Assembly: GCF_019511605.1 (NCBI RefSeq)
Contig: NZ_JAEUAV010000009.1
Span: forward strand, 1-64,000
DNA length: 64,000 nucleotides
Source: Paraburkholderia phenoliruptrix
GTDB lineage: Bacteria > Pseudomonadota > Gammaproteobacteria > Burkholderiales > Burkholderiaceae
Reading direction: 5' to 3'
Translations under genes and position numbers: made by a program
Notes under the pieces: generated by a model
The model's database searches: none
Told to the model about the DNA's origin: nothing
What the model saw: only the letters and a program-made list of their open reading frames with translations
Shown here: one piece after another, positions 27,085 through 36,262 of the stretch
Layout of the letters: every line of letters begins with the position of its first letter
Position numbering within the stretch: the stretch's first letter is position 1

Positions 27085-29181
27085 ATGAATGCTACCAACC
27101 TAGTGCTCGAACGGATCATCAACCAGCGATTCGTGTCAATCGGCATGCGGCAGGTTTCTGCAACCACGCCCCGCCTGCGGGAGATACGCGCGAAAGAAAT
27201 ATGGAGCGGAAATGGCCTCGTCTCCTTCGATGTATTCGATACCTTGATCACGAGGCCCGTTCAGAGGCCGTCCGACATGTTCCTGCTGACCGGATATCGG
27301 CTACAACGCGAATTCGGCCCGCGCGTCGCGCCCGGTGAATGGTTCAGCATCCGGCAATCGGCCGAAACCAGGGCACGCAAGACGCGAGTCGAGCGTGAAG
27401 TAACGCTCAATGATATTTACGCGGAAATTGCAGCGTCGACCGACTTGCCTGAAGAATTTCTCACAGCGGCGCAGGCAATGGAAGTCGGTCTCGAGAAGCG
27501 CTTGTTGCGCCCCATAGCCGGTATGGTAGAGACTTTCAATCGCTTCTCGGTTTTGGGCAGAACGGCAATTATCTCGGATACCTACTTTTCTCAGGCGGAC
27601 CTGGAAACGATGCTGAATCGGTGCGGCGTGCGGGTAAACCGCGCTAAATTGTTCAGTTCATGCGAATGGGGTTGCGCGAAGAGGACTGGCTCTCTCTTTT
27701 CAATCGCGAAAGGTTGCACCGTACGCCACCTACACGTTGGCGACGGCGTATTTCCCGATGTATTTCAAGTCTGGCGCGCGGGCGGTCGCGCAGCACCGTT
27801 CTTCAACGGTTCGCCCAGCCGACTGGAGCGCGAGCTTGGCAAAGGTGCGATCGAGCCGCCGCTGCTTAGATCGGCGCTGTCGGGCAGCGCACGCACGGCG
27901 CGGCTGCGCACCAGGGCCATCAGCGCTCATGACCAGTCGCTCGCCGAAATATCGGCGGGTTTCATGGGTCCGCTCCTGCTTGCATTCGTCGTGTGGATCC
28001 TCAAAGAGGCCCGACGCAGAAAGATCGACAAGTTATTCTTTCTCGCGCGCGACGGTCAGATTCTTCTGTCCATTGCGAAGAAGATCGCCAATTCGTATGG
28101 CTTGCAGATCGATCTGGACTATCTTCACGTATCACGGCAGTCGCTTCACTTGCCCGCGCTCCTGGACATAGCCGGGAGCGACCTTGGCCATTTCGGCCTG
28201 GAAGCCGGCATTTCGCTGTCTGATGTATTCGGCAAATTCGACCTCGGCGTCGACCATCCGGCCATCGTACGCTTGCAGAAGCGTCTGGGTATTGGCTCCC
28301 CGCACAGCCCGATGAACTCCCCGGAAATGCAGCAGCTGATTCAGCAGATCCAAACAGACGGTGAAGTGAGCGATCTCATCAACACAACGGCCGCTTCGGC
28401 GCGACAACTACTACTCGAGTACCTGAAGCAGAAAGGATTCTTCGCTGAGGGAAACATCGGTGTAGTCGACATTGGATGGCGCGGCAATCTGCAACGGTCG
28501 CTGGCGAAGGTCGCATGCAGCATCGAAGCAAATTTCGACCGGCGTCTGTCGGGTCTTTACTTCGGGCTATATCATCGACCGGAAAACTGCGGCAGCCTCG
28601 ACGATTACCTGAGCGAGTCCGTTGCCGCGCCTATACGGCCCTTCATCCGAGGGCCGATTTTCGAGGCCATTTGCGCGGCGGACCACGGCACGACGACCGG
28701 TTACAGACGGGCGGCCGACGGCCTTGTCTATCCGCAACTGCTGACTGACGACAATCCGCAAGCACTGGCATGGGGCCTGAAACTGCAACAGGATGTGATC
28801 AATGCCTATGTGGATGACGTACTGGCGGTTCTCACCGAGGCCGGCATCGAGATACTGGATTCTCTGGAGGGATTGACGCACGCAGCGGCCATCGTGACCA
28901 GACTGGTGATTGGCTCACCCTCCCGAAGCGAGGCGATAGCGCTAGGCTCCTTTCCGCATGCGAGCGATCAGTTGCACAAGGTGTTCGAGGAAGTCGCGCC
29001 TGCGCTGCCGCTTAGCACCCGACAGTGGGTAGCGAGGCTGAGAGCCCGGGACGGAAAACCGCTGATTTCAGAATGGCCCGAGGCAAGCGTCGTTCGCGCG
29101 GTCCCTTCTGTCGGCGCCGGCGTACTGTTGGGTAGCCTGGGCGTGGCGAGATGGTTGCGCACGCACCTGACGACCCGCTAG
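27085..29181 (+). CDS. HAD-superfamily hydrolase-type protein, two-part (COG5610-like)
   Basis: A 698-residue protein. The N-terminal third is a HAD phosphatase-like domain with SFDVFDTLITRP (nucleophile Asp motif, near residue 48), AIISDTYFSQ (motif II), a Lys in AKRTGS, and HVGDGVFPDV (motif IV, near 220). The C-terminal 450 residues contain LFFLARDGQILLSIAKKI and YLHVSRQSLHLPAL, typical of large HAD proteins encoded in surface-polysaccharide loci. Placed behind three GT2 genes it probably processes a phosphorylated sugar or lipid carrier, but that is inference. Confidence 0.82.
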   Translation: MNATNLVLERIINQRFVSIGMRQVSATTPRLREIRAKEIWSGNGLVSFDVFDTLITRPVQRPSDMFLLTGYRLQREFGPRVAPGEWFSIRQSAETRARKTRVEREVTLNDIYAEIAASTDLPEEFLTAAQAMEVGLEKRLLRPIAGMVETFNRFSVLGRTAIISDTYFSQADLETMLNRCGVRVNRAKLFSSCEWGCAKRTGSLFSIAKGCTVRHLHVGDGVFPDVFQVWRAGGRAAPFFNGSPSRLERELGKGAIEPPLLRSALSGSARTARLRTRAISAHDQSLAEISAGFMGPLLLAFVVWILKEARRRKIDKLFFLARDGQILLSIAKKIANSYGLQIDLDYLHVSRQSLHLPALLDIAGSDLGHFGLEAGISLSDVFGKFDLGVDHPAIVRLQKRLGIGSPHSPMNSPEMQQLIQQIQTDGEVSDLINTTAASARQLLLEYLKQKGFFAEGNIGVVDIGWRGNLQRSLAKVACSIEANFDRRLSGLYFGLYHRPENCGSLDDYLSESVAAPIRPFIRGPIFEAICAADHGTTTGYRRAADGLVYPQLLTDDNPQALAWGLKLQQDVINAYVDDVLAVLTEAGIEILDSLEGLTHAAAIVTRLVIGSPSRSEAIALGSFPHASDQLHKVFEEVAPALPLSTRQWVARLRARDGKPLISEWPEASVVRAVPSVGAGVLLGSLGVARWLRTHLTTR

Positions 29182-29240
29182 TGCGGCCTGACGCTTGCGG
29201 AGCATCTGCAGCGGATGGACGTGTGTTGGCCACTATCGCG

Positions 29241-29279
29241 GCCCCAAATTGCAGCCCCAAATTGCAGCCCCAAATTGCA
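29241..29279. repeat. Three perfect 13-bp tandem repeats
   Basis: GCCCCAAATTGCA occurs three times head to tail, followed by another GCCCC. It lies between the HAD gene stop and the convergent CoA-transferase stop. The array is flanked on both sides by TATCGCG. Confidence 0.95.
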
Positions 29280-29340
29280 GCCCCTATCGCGCCCCGCGCC
29301 GTCGGCCGACACCACCTCTGGCGACACGCTCCGCGATCGT

Positions 29341-30855
29341 CTATACCTGCGACGGCACCGTCGGCAACATGGCGCCCGTGTCGCGCAGCCGCGTGTGCCA
29401 GGCAAACGCCAGTTCCAGCCGGTGCGGCGTCTGCCCGCCTGCCTTCAACGCTTCCCGATAGTAGTCGCGCAGCGCATCGCGGTATGACGGATGAGCGCAG
29501 TTCCCGATAATGAGCCTCGCGCGTTCGCGCGGCGCGAGGCCGCGCAGATCGGCGAGTCCCTGCTCTGTCACGACCACGTCGACGTCGTGCTCGTTGTGAT
29601 CGCAATGAGGCACCATCGGGACAACGCTCGAAATGCGACCGCCTTTCGCCATCGATTTGGTTGCGAATATCGCGCACGAAGCATTGCGCGCAAAATCGCC
29701 AGAGCCTCCAATGCCGTTCATCATGTGCGTGCCGCCCACATGGGTCGAATTGACGTTGCCGTAGATATCGAATTCGAGCGCCGTGTTCAACGCGATCAGA
29801 CCGAGACGGCGGATCACTTCCGGATGATTGCTGACCTCCTGCGGCCGCAATACGAGGCGATTGCGGTAGCGCTCCAGGTCGCCGAACACCTGCGCCTGGC
29901 GCGCCGCCGACAACGTAATCGACGCGCCCGAGGCAAACGTCATCTTGCCGGCATCCATCAGGTCGAAGGTTGAATCCTGAAGCACTTCTGAGTACATCTG
30001 CAACGCGCCGAACGGCGAATCGACGAAACCGCTCAACACCGCATTCGCAATCGTGCCGATGCCGGCCTGCAACGGCGGCATCTGCCGAGGCATACGTCCG
30101 CGCGTCATCTCATGCCGGAAGAACTCGATCAGATGGCCGGCGATGAGTTGCGTCTCCGGGTCCGTCGGCTGCACGGTGGAAGGACTGTCCGCCACGTCGG
30201 TCACGACAATGGCCGCAATTTTTTCGTGTGGAATCTCGATCGCCGGACTGCCGACCCGATCTTGCGGATGCATGATCGGCAGCGGCCCGCGGTTCGGCCT
30301 GCGCGCCGGGATCCAGATGTCGTGCAGCCCTTCGAGCGCGGGTGTCTGCGCCAGATTGATTTCGACAATCACTTTGTCGGCAAGCATGGCGAAGCTGGCC
30401 GAATTGCCGACCGAGGTAGTCGGCACAATACCGCCAGACTCCGTAATGGCGACCGCTTCAATAATCGCCACGTCCAGTTTGCCGAGTTGATTCGCGCGCA
30501 GCATCTCGACGGTTTCGGACAGATGCTGGTCGACGTACATGACTTCGCCGCCGTTGATCGCGTCGCGCAAGGTCTTGTCCACCTGAAACGGCAAACGGCG
30601 CGCGAGTACGTGCGCCTGCGTGAGCAGGCGGTCGACGTCGTGACCGAGCGACGCTCCGGTCATCAGCGTAATGCGCAAAGGCCCGGCCTCACGCCGCGCC
30701 CGTTCGGCAAGCGCAACAGGAACAGCCTTGGCGTCGCCTGCGCGCGTGAAGCCGCTGGCGCCGACACACATGCCGTCCTTGATGAGATGCGCCGCGTCGT
30801 CGGCTGATGTCACTTTCGCCCGCAGCGCGGCGCAGCGAATCCGGTCTTGATACAT
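29341..30855 (-). CDS. Acetyl-CoA hydrolase/succinyl-CoA:acetate CoA-transferase family
   Basis: A 504-residue class I CoA-transferase-type enzyme. The N-terminal half has LIKDGMCVGASGFTRAGDAKAVPVAL; the C-terminal half has GIGTIANAVLSGF, MYSEVLQDSTFDL (probable catalytic Glu) and EFDIYGNVNSTHVGGTHMMNGIGGSGDFARNA. This family moves CoA between succinate, acetate or propionate. The start at 30855 gives the conserved N-terminus MYQDRIRCAALRAKV; an upstream in-frame start adds nine unlike residues. It stands alone with no neighbouring pathway genes. Confidence 0.92.
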   Translation of the reverse strand: MYQDRIRCAALRAKVTSADDAAHLIKDGMCVGASGFTRAGDAKAVPVALAERARREAGPLRITLMTGASLGHDVDRLLTQAHVLARRLPFQVDKTLRDAINGGEVMYVDQHLSETVEMLRANQLGKLDVAIIEAVAITESGGIVPTTSVGNSASFAMLADKVIVEINLAQTPALEGLHDIWIPARRPNRGPLPIMHPQDRVGSPAIEIPHEKIAAIVVTDVADSPSTVQPTDPETQLIAGHLIEFFRHEMTRGRMPRQMPPLQAGIGTIANAVLSGFVDSPFGALQMYSEVLQDSTFDLMDAGKMTFASGASITLSAARQAQVFGDLERYRNRLVLRPQEVSNHPEVIRRLGLIALNTALEFDIYGNVNSTHVGGTHMMNGIGGSGDFARNASCAIFATKSMAKGGRISSVVPMVPHCDHNEHDVDVVVTEQGLADLRGLAPRERARLIIGNCAHPSYRDALRDYYREALKAGGQTPHRLELAFAWHTRLRDTGAMLPTVPSQV

Positions 30856-31043
30856 AAAGCCAGGTCTCCCCGTTGTCCCCAATCCATTCTGATGGTGCGC
30901 ACGTCTGCGTTCTGCGTTGCGCTAGCCAATCCGACGCGTTTGCCGCGGCGCTCAATAAGCAGCTGTGCCGCAGCGCATGCGCCGGTGGCTCGCGGCAGAC
31001 ACCCTTTGCATCTGCGCGCGTGCGGTGTGCTGTGTGGCGCCGT

Positions 31044-31271
31044 TCAGCTTCCGAAGAAGAGGTTGCAATAGCTCACCGGGCCCACGCACTCTTCTGCCTT
31101 GACTGCCGGGTTCGCGCTCGCGCGCTGCGCTCGACCCTGCGGCTGGGGCTGGCTCGCCTGTTGCGCATTCGCCGCTGCCGCGTGTTGCTCCGCGGCGGCC
31201 GGAGCCGTTTGCGCGTGAGCGAGTGCAGCAGACAAGGAGCAGGCAATCAGGGCAAGTTTCAACACTTTCAT
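31044..31271 (-). CDS. Small exported Ala/Gln-rich protein
   Basis: A 75-residue precursor. The signal peptide MKVLKLALIACSLSAALAHA has expected cleavage after AHA. The mature part is Ala/Gln-rich and ends with two Cys (EECVGPVSYCNLFFGS), possibly disulphide-bonded in the periplasm. GGAG precedes the chosen ATG, four codons after another in-frame ATG. It resembles the small exported proteins frequent in Burkholderiaceae; function unknown. It lies downstream of the FUSC gene on the same strand. Confidence 0.7.
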   Translation of the reverse strand: MKVLKLALIACSLSAALAHAQTAPAAAEQHAAAANAQQASQPQPQGRAQRASANPAVKAEECVGPVSYCNLFFGS

Positions 31272-31385
31272 TTCGTTCTCCATAGCTTACGGTTACGTGC
31301 CGGCGATCTGGAATTTCCTGTCGGCCAGGCAGTGATGAAACTATATGACCGCAACGCACCCGGATAAACACCGATATACAGAATT

Positions 31386-31410
31386 GATCTTTCCTGACCA
31401 CGGAAAGATC
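31386..31410. promoter_or_regulatory. Perfect 9-bp inverted repeat
   Basis: GATCTTTCC and GGAAAGATC are separated by TGACCAC, and a third GATCTTT copy follows at 31423-31429. It lies between the FUSC stop (31441) and the small exported protein start (31271). It could be an operator for the latter, or a FUSC 3' hairpin; there is no T-tract. Confidence 0.6.
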
Positions 31411-31440
31411 GGACTCTAAACCGATCTTTGTGCGCGACGC

Positions 31441-33606
31441 TCAGCAAGCTTTGAACGGCGCGTCGTTGTCGAGCAACGCGGTCCGGATGAAGTGCAGGCA
31501 ACTGAGAATGCGCTGCAGATCGTGGCGTTTGTCGCGCTCCGCATGGACCGTTTGCAGGATGGTTCCGGCCATCAAGGTGGCCGAGCGCACCGACCGCAGA
31601 GCCCGCTCGAGCGTCTCTTTGTCTGGACGCTCGAAGAGCTCCGCCAGATCGGCAAGCACGCGCTCGATCCCGCTGCGCCAAACGGGATGCAATTGGTTCG
31701 CATAATCGGCGTGCGCGCTTTCGTTGCGCAGATCGATCACGGCGTGCCCCACTTCTAGCGTTGCGAGCATCCACCGCAAAGCGTCCCGGCGACAGCGCGA
31801 GCGTCGCGTCAATAACATTCGCAATTGAGAGGTCAGGTCATGTGCACCCGACTGGAACCGCTGATTGAGACCGGACAGTTCGCCCCTGCAGGCAACGCTG
31901 ACCTGGCCGCGTAGATCGCGCATGATGCGACGGACGAGCCAGGGCATGTCGGCGGGAAATACGACCGCTAACGAAAGCGCGGCTAGCAGCATGGATGCAG
32001 TGAGCGCAATGCCGTTGTTGATGAGCAGGTCCGGCGCATAGGTCACCACGTTATCGGGCCCGGCCAGCAAGCAGAAGAACACCGTGAAGCCGATCCCATA
32101 GCCCGCTGCGCCCTTGCGCGTCGCAATGAATGCGCCGAGTGCGAGCACCGGTGCGAGCGTCACGCAAAGCAATGGAAAACCGTCGATGTTGGGATACACA
32201 TAGCAGGTGTACAGATAACCGGTCATGGTGGCCATCACCGCGCCGACCGCCATGTGGAGAGCCATTCTGGAGCCGCCTGGCGCTGCCGATGTCAACGCGC
32301 AAGCCAGTGCCGCACCGATCACCGCGAAACCGCCGCTCGGCCAGTTAGTCACGATCCAGAACCAGCCGGCGACCGCCATCACCGCAGCACAACGGACGAA
32401 TGTGAACGCGACGACGAGGCGATTCGTGCGGCTCATGTAGGGCCGCGTCCCGCGCGCGCGAACCGGCGCGGCGCGAAGCGTTAGCGAAGCATCCGTCAGC
32501 GAATATCGGCTCCATTCGTCGACGAAACGGTAGAGCAATTCCGCCGCTGTGTCGAAGTCCGCCAGCGATTCGGCTGGGGCGGTTTCCAGTTGCCGGCGCT
32601 TTTGCCTCATGCGCCTCGGCAAGCCGGCCCGAAACTCCTGCAAACGCGCCGCCACGTTTGCCGCATCGATTTCAGTGCCAGGCTGTGACGTAATGAGTGA
32701 GGCAAGTTCGTGGAAGTACGGCTCGATTGCTGCAATGATCGCGATGAGATGATTCGCGCGCAGGCGCTTTAGCAGTTGATGCAACGCGTGCAGCCGCGTG
32801 CAGCTATCCATGAATTCGCCATTGAGGCGGCTTAGGTGCGCGCTGCGCGAACGCATCGCCGGATCTTCGAAGGCAGCGAAAATGCGCGTAGCCTCGAAGC
32901 CGACTATCTCGTCGATCAGCCCCGCGAAGCGGCGCTCGAACCGCCCCCGCACGACGCGGCGATTGAGCACGTCGGCAGCGAACACCGTGAAATCGTCATA
33001 GCGTTTGCGCAGCGCTCGCTGCAACGCAAGGCTGGAGCGCTGCGGCATGATGAGCGCACTGACCGCGCTCGAAGAAACGATGCCCACGGCAATTTCCGCC
33101 GCGCGCGTGAGCGCCGCGAGCAGAAGACCGAGCGGAGCCGTGACATTAGGGATGCCGATGAGCGCAGCGGTATATCCGGCGAGAACGAAGCCGTACCATC
33201 TGAAATGCCGATACCGGACAGCCGCCGCGACGCAGGCGCTCACCCAGGCCGTCATGCCGAGCATGTACAGCTCCGGCTGTTGAACGAACAGCCCGCCGAG
33301 TGCCAGCGCTGCGATGGTGCCCGCCGCAGTGCCGAGAATCCGGTAGAAACTTTTCGCGAGCACCATGCCGCTGAACGGCTGCATCAGCACAAAGACCGTG
33401 GTCATCGCGATGCGCGGTTGCGGCAGATCCAGTAACATCGCCATGCCGAGCGCCAACAGGCCCGCCATGACGGTTTTCAGCAGATGTAGCCATGTCAGAC
33501 CGTCGCTGCCGGCCCAGTCGCGCACCGCCGGCCCGAGCTTGTGCAGCATCGCAATGCAGTGTTGGCGGGAATTCGCCGTCTGTCTGAGCGCATGCTCGCC
33601 TTTCAT
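31441..33606 (-). CDS. FUSC-family inner-membrane transporter (AaeB-like)
   Basis: A 721-residue protein with the FUSC layout. An N-terminal bundle of about six spans (starting LKTVMAGLLALGMAMLLDLPQPRIAMTTVFVLMQPFSGMVLAKSFYR) is followed by a long cytoplasmic helical region (about 200-360) and a second six-span bundle (VVAFTFVRCAAVMAVAGWFWIV onwards). Family members such as AaeB export aromatic carboxylic acids or confer solvent/drug tolerance. The LysR gene transcribed divergently 200 bases away is its probable regulator. No clear ribosome site marks the start; an ATG 19 codons downstream is possible. Confidence 0.9.
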   Translation of the reverse strand: MKGEHALRQTANSRQHCIAMLHKLGPAVRDWAGSDGLTWLHLLKTVMAGLLALGMAMLLDLPQPRIAMTTVFVLMQPFSGMVLAKSFYRILGTAAGTIAALALGGLFVQQPELYMLGMTAWVSACVAAAVRYRHFRWYGFVLAGYTAALIGIPNVTAPLGLLLAALTRAAEIAVGIVSSSAVSALIMPQRSSLALQRALRKRYDDFTVFAADVLNRRVVRGRFERRFAGLIDEIVGFEATRIFAAFEDPAMRSRSAHLSRLNGEFMDSCTRLHALHQLLKRLRANHLIAIIAAIEPYFHELASLITSQPGTEIDAANVAARLQEFRAGLPRRMRQKRRQLETAPAESLADFDTAAELLYRFVDEWSRYSLTDASLTLRAAPVRARGTRPYMSRTNRLVVAFTFVRCAAVMAVAGWFWIVTNWPSGGFAVIGAALACALTSAAPGGSRMALHMAVGAVMATMTGYLYTCYVYPNIDGFPLLCVTLAPVLALGAFIATRKGAAGYGIGFTVFFCLLAGPDNVVTYAPDLLINNGIALTASMLLAALSLAVVFPADMPWLVRRIMRDLRGQVSVACRGELSGLNQRFQSGAHDLTSQLRMLLTRRSRCRRDALRWMLATLEVGHAVIDLRNESAHADYANQLHPVWRSGIERVLADLAELFERPDKETLERALRSVRSATLMAGTILQTVHAERDKRHDLQRILSCLHFIRTALLDNDAPFKAC

Positions 33607-33805
33607 TCGGAATCGATCTGCTCGAATTGGTCACGGTCGCCCGGCAAAACCTGCGTGAACAGCAGGCAGGGCGCCGATTGTAGGTGCAGGCGAAGCCGCT
33701 ATTAAGACGACAAACCGGGAACGTCCCTTCCAGAACGGACAACAATGCGTATTCGCGGCAGGCGGACAATACGGTCTGAGCAGTAAAAACAAGAAAGAAG
33801 GATTG

Positions 33806-34810
33806 ATGGATACGTTACAGAATATGCGAGTGTTTCTGCGCGTAGTAGAAGCCGGCAGCTTCACCGCCGCAGCGCAGTCGCTCAATTCGACAACCGGCGC
33901 GATGTCCCGCGCACTGTCGGAACTCGAAGCTCATTTGCGCACGCGCCTCTTGAACCGCTCGACCCGGCGCCTTGCCCTCACCACCGCTGGCGAGCGCTAT
34001 CTGAAGCGATGCCGGCAAATACTCGCAGACGTCGACACGGCGGAAGAAGAAGCCAGTTGCGCACACGAACGGCCAAGCGGCGCGCTGCGCATGCATAGCT
34101 TTGCCAGCATCGGCCAGCATTACGTGCTGCCGGCTATCTCTCGCTATCGCGCGCAATATCCGGAAGTGACCGTCGAACTGACGCTGTCGCAGCGTATGCC
34201 CGATCTGTTCGAAGGCAGCGCGGACGTCTCGATTGTCGGCGCCGCGACTTTGCCCGATTCAGACCTCGTGTCTCTTCCGTTGGGAACCACTTTCAGCATT
34301 CTCTGCGCGTCGCCGGCCTACGTGCGCGCGCATGGCACGCCGCAAACGCCGGCCGACCTCGCGCATCATGAGTGTCTGATCCTGCATACGCCTGCCTTTC
34401 CGCCTCGCGAGTGGGTGCTCGACGGCCCCAACGGCAGCGAGACCATGGCGGTCGACGGACCCGTGCAGGTCAACATAGCGGAGTCGTTGATTGCGGCGAT
34501 CCGGGAAGGCATGGGCATCGGCATGGTGCCGCTGTACGCGGCGATTGCCGGCTTGCGCGATGGCACACTGGTGCGCGTGCTGCCCGCGTTCACGCTGCAG
34601 AAAATGACGGTTTATGCGCTGTACCCGTCGCGCAAATTCGTCGATGCAAAGACGCGGACGTGGGTGGAATTCCTACGCACGCATCTGCCGACAGTCATTG
34701 CACGCGACGAGGCGCTGCTTGCGGAAATCGGTCGAGGCGCGACCGACACGGCGTTGGAACCGGACCCGGCGTTGCTCGATGAAGCCAGCAGCATGGCGAC
34801 GAGTCATTGA
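33806..34810 (+). CDS. LysR-family transcriptional regulator
   Basis: A 334-residue regulator. The DNA-binding head is LQNMRVFLRVVEAGSFTAAAQSLNSTTGAMSRALSELEAHLRTRLL, then an effector domain with GALRMHSFASIGQHYVLPAISRYRAQYPEVTVEL. AGAAGGA precedes the ATG at 33806. Divergent from the FUSC gene, so an AaeR-like role (sensing aromatic acids, switching on the exporter) is likely. About 30 residues longer at the C-terminus than usual. Confidence 0.92.
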   Translation: MDTLQNMRVFLRVVEAGSFTAAAQSLNSTTGAMSRALSELEAHLRTRLLNRSTRRLALTTAGERYLKRCRQILADVDTAEEEASCAHERPSGALRMHSFASIGQHYVLPAISRYRAQYPEVTVELTLSQRMPDLFEGSADVSIVGAATLPDSDLVSLPLGTTFSILCASPAYVRAHGTPQTPADLAHHECLILHTPAFPPREWVLDGPNGSETMAVDGPVQVNIAESLIAAIREGMGIGMVPLYAAIAGLRDGTLVRVLPAFTLQKMTVYALYPSRKFVDAKTRTWVEFLRTHLPTVIARDEALLAEIGRGATDTALEPDPALLDEASSMATSH

Positions 34811-34920
34811 GCGGGCCTAGCAGGCCTGCTGCATCGGCCCCATCGGCCACACCTGCCGCGCCTGCCCCCATAGCATCACAGCGGCTGGTCGATTCGCCCT
34901 GCTGCCGACCGCTGCGACGC

Positions 34921-35277
34921 TTATCGGCTGCCGGTCTTGTCGAGCGTATTGCTGCCGTCAGCCGGAGCGCGAGTGGTCGCTTGCAAAAGCTCACGCGCGG
35001 TGCTCAGGATGCCGTCGGCGATCTTGCCTGAGTCGATCGTATAGGTGCCGTCACGCAGTGCGGCCTTGATCGACTCCACCTTCGCGGTGTCGATGTCCGA
35101 GTCGCCCGGCGTGCGTAGCGCCGAGACCGTGGAAAGGTTCACAGTGGAGTTCTGCGCGTGCGCGCCGCTCGCCTGCTCGACGGACTCCACGGCGCCTTTT
35201 GCGTCACTGTCGCCGGTCGCGCGCTGCGCGCCGTTGCGGGGCTCGGCGAGCGGGTAGCTAGTGGATTCGATCTTCAT
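34921..35277 (-). CDS. flgM: FlgM-type anti-sigma-28 factor
   Basis: A 118-residue protein. The conserved FlgM C-terminal half is clear: STVSALRTPGDSDIDTAKVESIKAALRDGTYTIDSGKIADGILSTAREL (about residues 47-97), which binds FliA (sigma-28). The N-terminal half is polar and disordered, as expected for a factor secreted through the hook-basal body. GGAGGAA precedes the ATG. Unusually, no flgN, flgA or any other flagellar gene is nearby, so this is an isolated copy. Neighbours are a LysR gene and a zinc-ribbon protein. Confidence 0.85.
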   Translation of the reverse strand: MKIESTSYPLAEPRNGAQRATGDSDAKGAVESVEQASGAHAQNSTVNLSTVSALRTPGDSDIDTAKVESIKAALRDGTYTIDSGKIADGILSTARELLQATTRAPADGSNTLDKTGSR

Positions 35278-35629
35278 GCTGGGTTCCTCCGTTGATGAAT
35301 CCTTTAACGGTCCCGACTTTGGAATCTTCACCCTCCCGCCGCGCGGCGGTCGGGCCCTGCATTCGCACGGAAGCCGAGAACCCTTGCCCCGCAAGGCTTT
35401 TCAGCAGATGCAACAAATTGAAACAAAGTGTGAGGAAGCGCACAAAGCGCCGCGGCGCTGAACAAACTACGGTGGCTCGTGTTTTGACGGGTCGTCGCGG
35501 GTGGCCGCGTGGCGGGCAGCCTTCTGCCCTGCCGCAACTCACGTCGCGGCGTCCCGCCAGCCGCGCGCCGCCGTTTCGACAGCCGCCACAACGCTTGACA
35601 AAGCCGTATGGCGCCCCCATCTCCCACTC
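35278..35629. other. Intergenic stretch with two palindromes
   Basis: No gene is supported here. It contains a perfect 14-bp palindrome CCGCCGCGCGGCGG (35336-35349) and a hairpin CCTTGC-CCC-GCAAGG followed by CTTTT (35382-35401, plus strand). The latter is terminator-like, but no plus-strand gene ends nearby. I did not find a convincing sigma-28 promoter for flgM. Confidence 0.5.
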
Positions 35630-36052
35630 GTGAAAAAACGCGCCCCACGCCCTCCCCAGCCTCAGTGGCCTTTTCCGCCGAGTCGCGACGTTACCGGCCG
35701 CGTGTTCGGCGATCTCGTCGCGCTGCAATATCGGGGCGCGGATGGCTGGCTGTGGCAGTGCGGTTGCGGCCGCCAGATTGCGGCCGCACTGAAGGCGGTG
35801 GAGGCCGGCGCAATACGCGATTGCGGGTGCCGTGAACAGCGGCGCATCTGGCGTTCGCGGCCAGGTTCGCCCGCGCTGAAGAGCGGCGTGGTTTTCGGGC
35901 AGCTCACCACGAAGCACTACGCGGGCGACGGCATGTGGATCTGCCAGTGCGAATGCGGCGCCGAAGCAACGGTAAGCGCCGGCCGCTTGCGGCTCGGCAA
36001 GGCACGCTCATGCGGGCATTGCGCCGTCGCATCGGCGGAGCGAGCCGCATAG
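35630..36052 (+). CDS. Tandem zinc-ribbon-like protein
   Basis: A 140-residue protein from a GTG start. It holds two copies of a Cys-rich unit: GRVFGDLVALQYRG...WLWQCGCG...GAIRDCGC (about residues 20-70) and GVVFGQLTTKHYAG...WICQCECG...GKARSCGHC (about 82-132). Single units of this kind (GxRFGxLxV...WxCxCxCG...SCGC) are known from phage and island-encoded small proteins and should bind zinc. Tandem fusion of two units is less usual. An upstream in-frame ATG (35501) would add 43 residues of non-conserved sequence. Confidence 0.6.
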   Translation: MKKRAPRPPQPQWPFPPSRDVTGRVFGDLVALQYRGADGWLWQCGCGRQIAAALKAVEAGAIRDCGCREQRRIWRSRPGSPALKSGVVFGQLTTKHYAGDGMWICQCECGAEATVSAGRLRLGKARSCGHCAVASAERAA

Positions 36053-36262
36053 CCTGTCGGCTCGCCCGCCGATCCAATCTGCTAGGTATTTTCTGCCGCC
36101 CTGCGCGTCTGGTTCGCGCCGGCTTCTGACCCGGTTCGCGTGACACGACGCGCGACCGCACGTGCAACCGCAAGACCTGCGCGTCGTCCGTCCCGTGATC
36201 TGCGGCGGGCACCTTCGACCTCGCGAGTGCTTATCGCCAGCTCGCTCCCGTAGCGGTTCCCG

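Noticed and set aside
35382..35401. Terminator CCTTGC-CCC-GCAAGG-CTTTT
   Set aside because: No plus-strand gene ends nearby and the T-tract has only four Ts; listed only within the gap description.
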